From assembly GCA_000431135.1 (NCBI GenBank), contig HF987842.1:4103-32250 (forward strand): 28,148 nucleotides of DNA. The letters are read 5' to 3'. Below the pieces are notes generated by a model. The model saw only the letters and a program-made list of their open reading frames with translations, was not told the DNA's origin and made no database searches. Source of the DNA: Clostridium sp. CAG:590. GTDB lineage: Bacteria; Bacillota; Clostridia; Lachnospirales; Lachnospiraceae. A program made the position numbers and the translations under genes. This document shows, piece by piece, positions 8,814-17,100 of this stretch (positions are counted from its first letter, which is position 1; the number at the start of each line of letters is the position of its first letter).

Positions 8814-10124
8814 TCAGCTATAATAGGCACCATTACTCTCTACCGCAACCGAAACTCCGTCCTTCGCAATCGTCTGGAAGAATCGTTTCTGGATGGACAG
8901 ATCAACCAATATGGAACTAAATGTAAATGTAAGGATTCCATTGTACGAGCAAATGCCGCCTTTCATATTCTGTCCCTTTGACATAGACAGCGTTACATAA
9001 AAATGTTCCACATATTTTTGATAAGGTTCCTTCAATTCAATATTCCCGATATTGGTTACCGTTGCAGAAGTTGCCTTTGCAGACGCTCCATACACCTGTT
9101 TCATCACAAAATTCTTGATCACAAGCGGCACCGCACGCAAGATCCAGTTCTTCTCATTTGATACATTATACGACATAATATTATTCAGATTCTCCGGTGT
9201 GATCTGTTCCTTCAGATTCTCTGCCACAATTTCCAATACTTCTTCAAAGGTATAACTCTCTTTTTCAGGTTGAAATGTTGCAAAAACCATAGCAAAGAAA
9301 TTCTTCATCGTATGCGAATCATAATATGGTCTTAAATTAACCGGAACGCAGCAGCGAAATGGTATCTTCGATGGCTGTTCCCGCATATATTCTTTGTACG
9401 CCGCATATACAAAAGTCCCAACCAGATATTGATTGATCGTAACACCATGCTTCTTGCTTGCCTGCTTTAACTCATTCACTGGAAAATATCCGTGTACAAC
9501 CCCCATCTCGCCCTTTGGAAGACGTTCTCCATTCAGAGTAAATGCTTTCTCTGACTTGTACACCTTGCCATGTCCCTTTTTAAAGTTCTTCACATAGCTG
9601 TCTTCCTTGTCCAGAAATACACCGGAAGATATCTTGTCTTTCTCGCCCTTCAACTCTTTGGGATATCGCAAACGCAAATACTGATATACCAGTTCTCTTA
9701 AAAAGATGATTCCGCCCGCACCATCTGTCAGTGCATGGAACACCTCTAAATTAATCCTGCATTTATAATATGTTACACGAAACATATAATGATTATTCCG
9801 GCTCTTGTCAATATACGCTCCCGGATGCGAATATTCCTCCCACACAATTGGTGCCGGTCTTGTATTCTCTTCAAAATAATACCAGAATACACCCATTCGG
9901 AGCCGCATCCGAAACACAAGAAACTGCGGCAGGATCCGATTTAATGCTTCCTGCAACAGAACACGGTCAATCTCCTCTGTCAACGTTACCGAAATACGAT
10001 ACACATTCGTCATGTCTTCTGTTGCAATAACCGGAAACAAATTGGCTGTATTATCTAATTTATCCCAGGCAAGCTGTTCTCTTCTCTTTGCCAACCTGTT
10101 ATCTTTTTTGTTCTCATTTTTCAT
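8814..10124 (-). CDS. HxxxD acyltransferase, alcohol O-acetyltransferase/condensation-like
   Basis: A 436-residue member of the condensation/CoA-dependent acyltransferase superfamily. The catalytic motif HALTDG (H130, D134) is intact; the histidine would activate a hydroxyl (or amine) for acyl transfer from acyl-CoA or an acyl carrier. The classical DFGWG motif of plant BAHD enzymes is not present; the C-terminal region instead carries SYNGILTFTFSS. That arrangement resembles AATase-like and PapA5-like proteins rather than peptide-synthetase modules. Start: the ATG at 10124 (MKNENKKD) with GAAGGA upstream; a TTG-initiated frame from 10169 lacks a ribosome site. It is the first gene of the five-gene operon and is preceded by the inverted-repeat promoter at 10181-10235. 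The acceptor is unknown; in-operon esterase and exporter genes suggest an acylated small molecule or lipid. Confidence 0.82.
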   Translation of the reverse strand: MKNENKKDNRLAKRREQLAWDKLDNTANLFPVIATEDMTNVYRISVTLTEEIDRVLLQEALNRILPQFLVFRMRLRMGVFWYYFEENTRPAPIVWEEYSHPGAYIDKSRNNHYMFRVTYYKCRINLEVFHALTDGAGGIIFLRELVYQYLRLRYPKELKGEKDKISSGVFLDKEDSYVKNFKKGHGKVYKSEKAFTLNGERLPKGEMGVVHGYFPVNELKQASKKHGVTINQYLVGTFVYAAYKEYMREQPSKIPFRCCVPVNLRPYYDSHTMKNFFAMVFATFQPEKESYTFEEVLEIVAENLKEQITPENLNNIMSYNVSNEKNWILRAVPLVIKNFVMKQVYGASAKATSATVTNIGNIELKEPYQKYVEHFYVTLSMSKGQNMKGGICSYNGILTFTFSSILVDLSIQKRFFQTIAKDGVSVAVESNGAYYS

Positions 10125-10180
10125 CTTCAACCATTCCTTCAATTCAACCAATCCGATATAATAACCCAATATACAAAATC

Positions 10181-10235
10181 AGCCTGTTCACTAAATGCTT
10201 ATTATACAACATTTCAAGCATTTGGTAAACAGGCT
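10181..10235. repeat. 20-bp imperfect inverted repeat containing a promoter
   Basis: Arms 10181-10200 and 10216-10235 match at 18 of 20 positions after reverse complement, with a 15-base spacer; both mismatches are C/T, so they become G-U pairs in one RNA orientation. Two roles are possible. It could be the typA terminator (25 bases past the typA stop, but followed only by GATTTTG). It could also be an operator, since the -35 lies in one arm and the -10 in the spacer of the same repeat. A second short palindrome, TGTAC-T-GTACA, sits at 10242-10252. Confidence 0.8.
10201..10229 (-). promoter_or_regulatory. Candidate promoter of the acyltransferase/ABC operon
   Basis: Minus-strand TTTACC (10224-10229), 17-base spacer, TATAAT (10201-10206). 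The start site would fall near 10194, within the left arm of the inverted repeat, leaving a leader of about 70 bases before the ATG at 10124. Confidence 0.6.
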
Positions 10236-10259
10236 ATGTCCTGTACTGTACACTTCCAA

Positions 10260-12092
10260 TTATTTATTATTGATTTTTGAACGTTTTCTAAGAGTCGGAT
10301 CCAAAATCTTCTTACGGATACGGATATTCTTTGGTGTAATCTCTAACAATTCATCCGTATCAATGAACTCTAATGCCTGCTCTAAGCTTAACACTCTCGG
10401 TGGTGTCAGCTTCAATGCGTCATCTGCACCGGAAGAACGTGTGTTGGTCAAATGTTTTGCCTTACATACATTGATCTCAATGTCTTCTGCTTTTCCGGTC
10501 TGTCCTATTACCATACCTGCATATACCTGCTCACCCGGTCCGATAAATAATGTTCCACGATCCTGTGCATTGTACAAACCATATGTGATAGAAGTACCGG
10601 ACTCAAATGCGATCAAAGATCCCTGATTACGATACATCATATCTCCCTTATAAGGGCCATATCCGTTGAAAATGGTGTTGATAATACCTGTTCCCTTTGT
10701 AGATGTCATAAAATCTCCACGGAATCCGATCAATCCGCGAGCAGGGATATTAAACTCCAAACGAACCGTCCCATCATGTGCCGGGGTCATTGCCTGTAAT
10801 TCACCTTTACGCTCATTTAACATACTGATGATCGTACCGGAGAACTCTTCCGGTACATCAATGTACGCGATCTCCATCGGCTCTAACTTCTTTCCTTTTT
10901 CATCCGTATGATAAATTACTTCTGCTTTACTGACTGCAAATTCATAACCTTCCCGGCGCATATTCTCAATCAATACGGATAAATGCAATTCCCCACGTCC
11001 GGATACCTTGTATGTGTCTGTATCATCTGTTTCTTCTACTCTCAAAGAAACATCTGTATTCAACTCACGGAACAGACGGTCTCTTAAATGTCTTGATGTG
11101 ACAAACTTACCTTCTTTTCCTGCAAGTGGTGAATTATTAACAATAAAGTTCATTGAAATTGTCGGCTCTGATATCTTCTGGAACGGAATCGGCTGTGGAT
11201 TATCTACGGAACACAGTGTATCTCCTATATGCAGATCTGCAATACCGGAGATTGCAACGATTGAACCAATACCCGCCTCATTTACTTCTACCTTATCAAG
11301 TCCTTCAAACTCGTATAACTTACCGATCTTAACCTTCTTGCATTTGTTCTCATCATGTGCATTGACTAATAACACTTCCTGATTTAATTTGAGTGTACCG
11401 TTATCCACCTTACCAACACCGATACGACCTACATACTCATTATAATCAATCGTAGAGATCAATATCTGTGTATCTGCATCCGGATCTCCTTCCGGTGCCG
11501 GGATATAATCAATGATCGTTTCAAACAATGGAGCCATATCCACTGCTTCATCATCCATGTTACGTTTTGCCACACCATCCTTTGCGGATGCATATACAAA
11601 CGGACAATCCAGCTGCTCATCGGTTGCTTCTAAATCAAGTAATAATTCTAATACCTCTTCCTCAACCTCTTCCACTCTGGCTTCCGGACGATCGATCTTA
11701 TTCACACAAACGATAACATTCAGATTCAATTCCAACGCCTTTTTCAACACAAACTTTGTCTGTGGCATTGCTCCTTCAAATGCATCGACAACAAGAATAA
11801 CACCATTTACCATCTTAAGAACACGTTCTACCTCACCACCGAAATCGGCATGACCCGGGGTGTCTATAATGTTAATTTTCGTTCCTTTATAATGTACTGC
11901 TGTATTTTTAGAAAGAATCGTAATTCCTCTTTCACGCTCTATGTCGTTCGAATCCATAACACGTTCTGCCACTTCCTGATTCTCACGGAACACACCACTT
12001 TGCTTCAACAATTCATCTACCAATGTGGTCTTACCATGATCAACATGGGCAATGATCGCAACGTTACGAATATCTTCTCTTTTGATCTTCAT
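10260..12092 (-). CDS. typA: Ribosome-associated translational GTPase TypA/BipA
   Basis: A 610-residue EF-G-like GTPase that binds the ribosome and supports large-subunit assembly and growth under stress or cold. The GTPase motifs are intact: G1 AHVDHGKTT (15-23), switch region RGITI (55-59), G3 DTPGH (77-81), G4 NKID (131-134). Domain II, the EF-G domain III and V homologues, and a TypA-specific C-terminal region follow (ARGLIGFRGDF, LTPPRVLSLEQALEFI). Length matches the family. The start has an excellent ribosome site, GGAGGAAACT. It appears to be transcribed alone, from the promoter at 12145-12173. Confidence 0.97.
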   Translation of the reverse strand: MKIKREDIRNVAIIAHVDHGKTTLVDELLKQSGVFRENQEVAERVMDSNDIERERGITILSKNTAVHYKGTKINIIDTPGHADFGGEVERVLKMVNGVILVVDAFEGAMPQTKFVLKKALELNLNVIVCVNKIDRPEARVEEVEEEVLELLLDLEATDEQLDCPFVYASAKDGVAKRNMDDEAVDMAPLFETIIDYIPAPEGDPDADTQILISTIDYNEYVGRIGVGKVDNGTLKLNQEVLLVNAHDENKCKKVKIGKLYEFEGLDKVEVNEAGIGSIVAISGIADLHIGDTLCSVDNPQPIPFQKISEPTISMNFIVNNSPLAGKEGKFVTSRHLRDRLFRELNTDVSLRVEETDDTDTYKVSGRGELHLSVLIENMRREGYEFAVSKAEVIYHTDEKGKKLEPMEIAYIDVPEEFSGTIISMLNERKGELQAMTPAHDGTVRLEFNIPARGLIGFRGDFMTSTKGTGIINTIFNGYGPYKGDMMYRNQGSLIAFESGTSITYGLYNAQDRGTLFIGPGEQVYAGMVIGQTGKAEDIEINVCKAKHLTNTRSSGADDALKLTPPRVLSLEQALEFIDTDELLEITPKNIRIRKKILDPTLRKRSKINNK

Positions 12093-12144
12093 AGTTTCCT
12101 CCTGACACTTCTAGTGTTTCTCTACCTTTTTACGCACGATTTCA

Positions 12145-12173
12145 AGTGTAGCACAAAGAATCAAGGCTTTCAA
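12145..12173 (-). promoter_or_regulatory. Candidate promoter of typA
   Basis: Minus-strand TTGAAA (12168-12173), 17-base spacer, TACACT (12145-12150). It lies between the glgB terminator and typA and leaves a leader of about 45 bases. Confidence 0.6.
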
Positions 12174-12185
12174 GAATATTCCCAT

Positions 12186-12232
12186 AAAAAATAAGCGAAA
12201 AAACGCCGATATTTTCTAGCGTTTCTTCGCTT
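12186..12232 (-). terminator. Intrinsic terminator of glgB
   Basis: Minus-strand AAGCGAAGAAACGC (12219-12232) pairs with GCGTTTTTTCGCTT (12193-12206), 13 of 14 positions, with a 12-base loop and an ATTTTTTA tail (12185-12192). It sits about 75 bases beyond the glgB stop. Confidence 0.85.
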
Positions 12233-12306
12233 TTCTTGTTAAATATCACACATTTACGACAAATCGTTTCGGGATTCGCCAATGTGCAGAACCGAATGTA
12301 TTACAA

Positions 12307-14643
12307 TTATTTGCTTTTCTTCGGTATGCTCTTCTTTGCAGTGGTAGATTTCGTCGCACTTGCCTTTGCCGTGCTCTGCTTGGGTAACGCCTTCACAGGC
12401 TGTTTCTTTTCAACATAATCGTACCGGAATACCACTACGGAAAGTGGTGGTAAATGCATTGTAATAGACTGTTCTCTTCCATTCCATGGCTCATTCTCCG
12501 CCTTGACCGGCTTCGCATTCACTCTTCCTTTTCCTCCGAATTCTTCTGCATCCGAATTCAGAATCTCTGTATATTTGCCCGGACACGGAACTCCGACAAC
12601 AAATCCGTCTCTGTCAACCGGTGTAAAGTTACATACAAACAACAACTGATCCTTAGCAGTAGAACCACGACGAATGAAGGATACAATACTGCTTTGCGGA
12701 TCATCACAGCTGATCCATTCAAATCCCATCTGATCCTGATCATTATAGTAAAATGCGTCATAAGTATTATATAAATGATTCAAAGCTCTTACATAATTCT
12801 GAATTCCCTTGTGACTTGCTGCATCCTCTCCGTCTAACAGATACCAATCCAGACTGCGTGCCTCACTCCACTCTCTAAGCTGTGCAAACTCCTGTCCCAT
12901 AAATAACAGCTTCTTGCCCGGATGCCCGTACATAAAACCATACGCAGTACGAAGGTTAGCAAACTTATCATCATGTAAGCCCGGCATTTTATTGATCATG
13001 GAGCATTTCAGGTGAACTACTTCATCATGCGAGATTACTAAGATAAAGTTCTCAGAGTATGCATACATCAGGCTAAACGTCAGACGATTATGATTAAACT
13101 GTCTGAAGTATGGATCTAACTTCATGTACTCCAGAAAATCATTCATCCAACCCATGTTCCATTTAAACATGAATCCCAGACCATCCATGGAAACCGGAGC
13201 GGTAACACCTGCCCAGGATGTAGATTCTTCTGCAATTACAAACACACCCGGCTCTAATTCTTCAATCGTCTTATTCAATTTCATTAACATCTTAATGGCA
13301 TCATAGTTCTCATTACCACCATCTTCATTCGGCAGCCAGTTGCCATCCTGTTTACCATAATCCAGATACAACATGGATGCCACCGCATCTACACGAAGTG
13401 CATCTATATGATATTCCTTTGCCCAGAAGACAGCATTGGCGATCAGGAAGTTAGATACCTCATTCCGTCCAAAATCAAATATATAAGTTCCCCAATCCGG
13501 ATGCTCTCCTCTTCTTGAATCCGGATGTTCAAATAACGGCATACCATCAAACTTGCCAAGACCATGTGCATCACGCGGGAAATGCGCAGGAACCCAGTCC
13601 AAAATCACGCTGATTCCACTCTTATGCATGTAATCCACAAAATACATAAAATCTTCCGGATCCCCATATCGTCTGGTCGGTGCATAATAATTGGTTACCT
13701 GATATCCCCAGGAACCGTCAAACGGATATTCCGCAATTCCCATAAGCTCAATATGTGTATAGCCCATATCTTTCACATAATCTGCAACCATCGGTGCGAG
13801 TTCCCGGTAAGAGAAGAACCCATTATCGTCATCCTCTACTTTCTTCTTCCATGAGCCTAAATGCATCTCATAAATATTCATTGGCTTGCGCATGGCGTCA
13901 TTTCTGGTAATAGTCTTACGCTTCTCCATCCACGCATTATCTTTCCAACGGTATTTGGTTAAATCCTTGACTACATTGGCATTATCCGGGCGGAACTGTG
14001 TACAGTTACCAAATGGATCTGCCTTATAGATCTCCTCACCGTAACGTGTCAGAATATTAAACTTATAGATTGCATCCTCTCCGACATCCGGTATAAACAA
14101 TTCGTAAATTCCCGAAGATCCCGTTAGATGCATCGGATGTAATGCTCCATCCCACATATTAAAGTCACCGACAACCGATACTCTTCTTGCGTGTGGTGCC
14201 CATACTGCAAAATATGTACCTGCTACACCGTCTAATTTCATAGGATGTGCGCCTAATTTCTTATATATCTCCCAATGATTACCTTCTGAGAATAAATAAA
14301 CATCCATAGAACCGATCTGACTGTCAAAACTATATGGATCTGCCGATACGACAGTAGAACCATCCTGATAATCCGTCACTAAACGATACTTCGAACCAAC
14401 AAACTTCTTCTTAGGAAGATATAATGCATAAAAACCCTTGTCATCTACCTTCTCCATCTCATATTCTGTCTTGCCGGTTGGTGCGATTACCTTGCAGCTT
14501 ACAGAATGCGGCTTATACGCTGTAATCATCTGACCTTCTCCATAATCATGATTACCAAGCAGATGTTTCGGTGCATTGATCTTGCCTTCCATCAGTTCAT
14601 CATAGAGTATCCAGTTCATCCACTGTTCAATCTTTACGTTCAT
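12307..14643 (-). CDS. glgB: 1,4-alpha-glucan branching enzyme
   Basis: Glycogen branching enzyme: it cuts alpha-1,4 chains and rejoins them as alpha-1,6 branches. The ATG at 14643 (MNVKIEQW) follows GGGAGG, giving 778 residues; the frame from 14673 lacks a ribosome site. In order: an N-terminal beta domain, a CBM48 carbohydrate module (about 140-210, YFAVWAPHARRVSVVGDFN), then a GH13 barrel with DWVPAHFPRD, RVDA (nucleophile D419), AEEST (acid/base Glu 472/473) and SHDE (H539-D540), and a C-terminal beta domain. The last roughly 30 residues form a Lys/Ala/Ser/Thr-rich basic tail beyond the usual end. No other glycogen gene is in the window. It has its own promoter and terminator. Confidence 0.96.
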   Translation of the reverse strand: MNVKIEQWMNWILYDELMEGKINAPKHLLGNHDYGEGQMITAYKPHSVSCKVIAPTGKTEYEMEKVDDKGFYALYLPKKKFVGSKYRLVTDYQDGSTVVSADPYSFDSQIGSMDVYLFSEGNHWEIYKKLGAHPMKLDGVAGTYFAVWAPHARRVSVVGDFNMWDGALHPMHLTGSSGIYELFIPDVGEDAIYKFNILTRYGEEIYKADPFGNCTQFRPDNANVVKDLTKYRWKDNAWMEKRKTITRNDAMRKPMNIYEMHLGSWKKKVEDDDNGFFSYRELAPMVADYVKDMGYTHIELMGIAEYPFDGSWGYQVTNYYAPTRRYGDPEDFMYFVDYMHKSGISVILDWVPAHFPRDAHGLGKFDGMPLFEHPDSRRGEHPDWGTYIFDFGRNEVSNFLIANAVFWAKEYHIDALRVDAVASMLYLDYGKQDGNWLPNEDGGNENYDAIKMLMKLNKTIEELEPGVFVIAEESTSWAGVTAPVSMDGLGFMFKWNMGWMNDFLEYMKLDPYFRQFNHNRLTFSLMYAYSENFILVISHDEVVHLKCSMINKMPGLHDDKFANLRTAYGFMYGHPGKKLLFMGQEFAQLREWSEARSLDWYLLDGEDAASHKGIQNYVRALNHLYNTYDAFYYNDQDQMGFEWISCDDPQSSIVSFIRRGSTAKDQLLFVCNFTPVDRDGFVVGVPCPGKYTEILNSDAEEFGGKGRVNAKPVKAENEPWNGREQSITMHLPPLSVVVFRYDYVEKKQPVKALPKQSTAKASATKSTTAKKSIPKKSK

Positions 14644-14681
14644 AAAAACCTCCCTTATCTCATACATCTTCACTAAGTAAT

Positions 14682-14710
14682 ATCATACCACTTTTGCCGC
14701 TTTCTGTAAA
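14682..14710 (-). promoter_or_regulatory. Candidate promoter of glgB
   Basis: Minus-strand TTTACA (14705-14710), 17-base spacer, TATGAT (14682-14687); both boxes match consensus at five of six positions. The leader is about 30 bases. Confidence 0.7.
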
Positions 14711-14752
14711 TCAATATTCATGAGTTTTTCGACAAACGTCTATTATTTTTCC

Positions 14753-14792
14753 TTGTGTCATATTTGACTTTATTATATAATAAATCTGTAAT
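14753..14792 (+). promoter_or_regulatory. Overlapping candidate promoters of the GGDEF gene
   Basis: Two overlapping plus-strand candidates: TTGTGT (14753-14758), 17 bases, TATAAT (14776-14781); and TTGACT (14765-14770), 16 bases, TGTAAT (14787-14792). The second has the better combined match. They diverge from the glgB promoter about 45 bases away. Confidence 0.55.
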
Positions 14793-14848
14793 AAAATAGA
14801 TGATATATTACAAACGGGTGAGAAGGATTTTCTATTGGAGGTTTACAT

Positions 14849-17044
14849 ATGGCAGAACAAAAGAAAGGAAAAACCGGAATTTTTATTATTGCGTTAAAAG
14901 AACCCTACACAATATTAGAATGCGACAAACAATTTTTATCTATGATGCATTTAGAGATAAAAGATATCAAAAGCCACTATAATAGGTTGTGTAATATCGT
15001 TTTTCCGGAAGATTATGAAGATTTTATTTGTTCGCTTACTGCTCAGCTCAAGCGTTCAAATTTCACAAGTGACCGTGTACGTTTCGAGAAAAAAAGTGGA
15101 AGAATCTTCCAGATTTTGATGAACGGTCAGGTTTTTAGTCTGAAAGACGGACGTGAAGTCTTACAATGCAGTTGTACAGACATTTCCTCTTTAGAGACGG
15201 CTGCTTTAGTCAGCGAGCGCGCCCTTTCCGATTTAGAGGTGTTTTCCCAGTCTGTACGATGCGGACTCAGCAAACATATCTGTGATAATTCCCTGACACT
15301 GATCTGGGCAAACGACTACTACTTCAAACTATTTGGCTATTCCAGGGAAGAATATGAAGAGTTATTCGGCGAAAGTCTTATACCTCTTATTGCGCAGGAA
15401 GATCTTCCATTAGTTGTGAACAGTATCACTACTCTTTTAGAGGATCACGAGATTGATATTACATTCCGCATTCGGCACAAAACCCGTAATTTATGTTGGA
15501 TAAACCTGGTTGCCGCCTGCTTAGAATCAACAGAAAATGATGATTTTCCAATTGCCAATTTTGTTTTAAATGATGTAACTGATTTGAAATATGCCGAAAT
15601 GAAAGCTTCCTTAGAGGCACAGAAATATGAGATTATTTCTGACATTTCCGAAGAAATACCTTACGAATATGAGATTGATACAGATACCTTAACATATGCC
15701 AAAAAGTATGAAAATATCTTCGGCCGCAAGAGTATCTACCGCCACCCACTTCGCAAATTCATTGATGCCGAATATGTATCGGAAGACACTGCAAAGAACT
15801 TCTCAGATATCTTTGAGGCAGCTCAGCGTGGTGATATTATTCATAATGCCGAATACAAATTGAAAAACCGTGCAGGCACCTACGAATGGCACTACTCCAA
15901 TTATTCTCTGATCCGCGATGAACAGGGACATCCGCTCCGCGCTGTCGGAGTCCTTCGTAACATTGACGCCCAGAAAAAGGAGCAGGAATCTCTCTTAAAA
16001 CGTGCACAGACTGATGCCATGACCGGTCTGCTGAACAAAACCACAACGGAGAATTATGTCAGCAAACATTTAAAAGAACTGCAATCCGGCGCATATGGTG
16101 TTATATTGCTAATTGACATTGATGATTTTAAAAACATCAACGATACATTTGGCCATCTGACCGGAGATGAGGTAATTATCGAAATTGCACATACACTGAT
16201 GCGCTTTACCTTTAATGACGGATTTGTCGGACGTATCGGCGGTGACGAATTCCTTGTATATCTTCCAAATGTATTAGACACCACTCTTGCCTGTGAAAAA
16301 GCAGAAAAATACGCCAGCGAACTCCGCAGAAAATACCCCGGAGAAGACGGCAGACCAAAAGTAACATTAAGTATCGGCATTGCTGCGACCGACATTTCAC
16401 TCCCATATAGCGACCTGTTAGAGCATGCCGATCAGGCAGTATATCAGGCAAAGCTGAATGGTAAAAACGGATATGTCCTATATAGTGAAACATTGGAACG
16501 CACCAAATACCACAATGCCCGGAAAGATAATCGTTCCAACTATGATCCGATCATTATAAGTAATGTCTTTTCCTTACTATGTGAGAATACAGATACATCA
16601 AACTGTATTCAAAAAGCGCTTAATTATATCGGTGACAGTTTGAACATTGACCGGATTGCTATATGGGAATATCAGAATGACCGCAATTTTGTAGATAAGA
16701 CTTTCGAGTGGCAGTCTGCCAGCTATCCATATACCGACAGCAATACAGAGAATCTTTCGTCCATTCAATGGGAGGAAGTAGATACATTATCCATAACCGG
16801 AACGTATCACACTGCCAACACCGGTTCTATCCGTCTGAACAACTTTGGAAAAGGAAGTTTTTATGGAGTAAAGGAATTCATCCAGAGTAAATTTAGCTAC
16901 AAAGGATCCACCATCGGATATATTGGCTTTTTTAATTATTCCGAAGAAGATGTATGGAGTAACGAAACAATTGAAACCTGTAATCTCTTCTCCAAAACAC
17001 TTCATTCTTACCTTCAGTTAAAATATGCAGAACAACATCTGTAA
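14849..17044 (+). CDS. Diguanylate cyclase: three PAS-like domains, GGDEF, C-terminal GAF-like domain
   Basis: A 731-residue cytoplasmic protein expected to make cyclic di-GMP from GTP under control of sensory domains. PAS-like regions lie at about 10-115, 128-250 and 262-375. The GGDEF domain (about 383-545) has the metal Asp in LIDIDDFKNIND and an intact active-site GGDEF at 464-468. The inhibitory I-site (RxxD five residues before GGDEF) is missing; those positions read FNDG. After the cyclase comes a further 160-residue segment (about 570-731) that looks like a GAF sensor, an unusual order since GGDEF usually ends such proteins. No helix for the membrane is visible. It is the only plus-strand gene and is transcribed alone. 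The ribosome site is GGAGG, 8 bases from the ATG. Confidence 0.9.
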   Translation: MAEQKKGKTGIFIIALKEPYTILECDKQFLSMMHLEIKDIKSHYNRLCNIVFPEDYEDFICSLTAQLKRSNFTSDRVRFEKKSGRIFQILMNGQVFSLKDGREVLQCSCTDISSLETAALVSERALSDLEVFSQSVRCGLSKHICDNSLTLIWANDYYFKLFGYSREEYEELFGESLIPLIAQEDLPLVVNSITTLLEDHEIDITFRIRHKTRNLCWINLVAACLESTENDDFPIANFVLNDVTDLKYAEMKASLEAQKYEIISDISEEIPYEYEIDTDTLTYAKKYENIFGRKSIYRHPLRKFIDAEYVSEDTAKNFSDIFEAAQRGDIIHNAEYKLKNRAGTYEWHYSNYSLIRDEQGHPLRAVGVLRNIDAQKKEQESLLKRAQTDAMTGLLNKTTTENYVSKHLKELQSGAYGVILLIDIDDFKNINDTFGHLTGDEVIIEIAHTLMRFTFNDGFVGRIGGDEFLVYLPNVLDTTLACEKAEKYASELRRKYPGEDGRPKVTLSIGIAATDISLPYSDLLEHADQAVYQAKLNGKNGYVLYSETLERTKYHNARKDNRSNYDPIIISNVFSLLCENTDTSNCIQKALNYIGDSLNIDRIAIWEYQNDRNFVDKTFEWQSASYPYTDSNTENLSSIQWEEVDTLSITGTYHTANTGSIRLNNFGKGSFYGVKEFIQSKFSYKGSTIGYIGFFNYSEEDVWSNETIETCNLFSKTLHSYLQLKYAEQHL

Positions 17045-17048
17045 CATA

Positions 17049-17088
17049 AAAATGCTGCCTTGCCCTTAATCCGGCAAGACAGCATTTT
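17049..17088. terminator. Bidirectional terminator between GGDEF gene and ABC operon
   Basis: AAAATGCTGCCTTGCC (17049-17064) pairs with GGCAAGACAGCATTTT (17073-17088), 15 of 16 positions, with an 8-base loop. Flanking A and T runs let it work for both converging genes, whose ends are about 55 bases apart. Confidence 0.88.
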
Positions 17089-17100
17089 CAATGTTATTTT

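Noticed and set aside
10125..10169. N-terminal extension of the acyltransferase from a TTG codon
   Set aside because: No ribosome site before the TTG, whereas the ATG at 10124 has GAAGGA upstream.
12233..12306. Possible small RNA or second terminator after glgB
   Set aside because: Only short 5-bp pairings are visible before the main terminator; it is most simply the glgB 3' untranslated region.
14644..14673. Ten-residue extension of GlgB
   Set aside because: The ATG at 14643 follows GGGAGG at proper spacing and the extension has no ribosome site.
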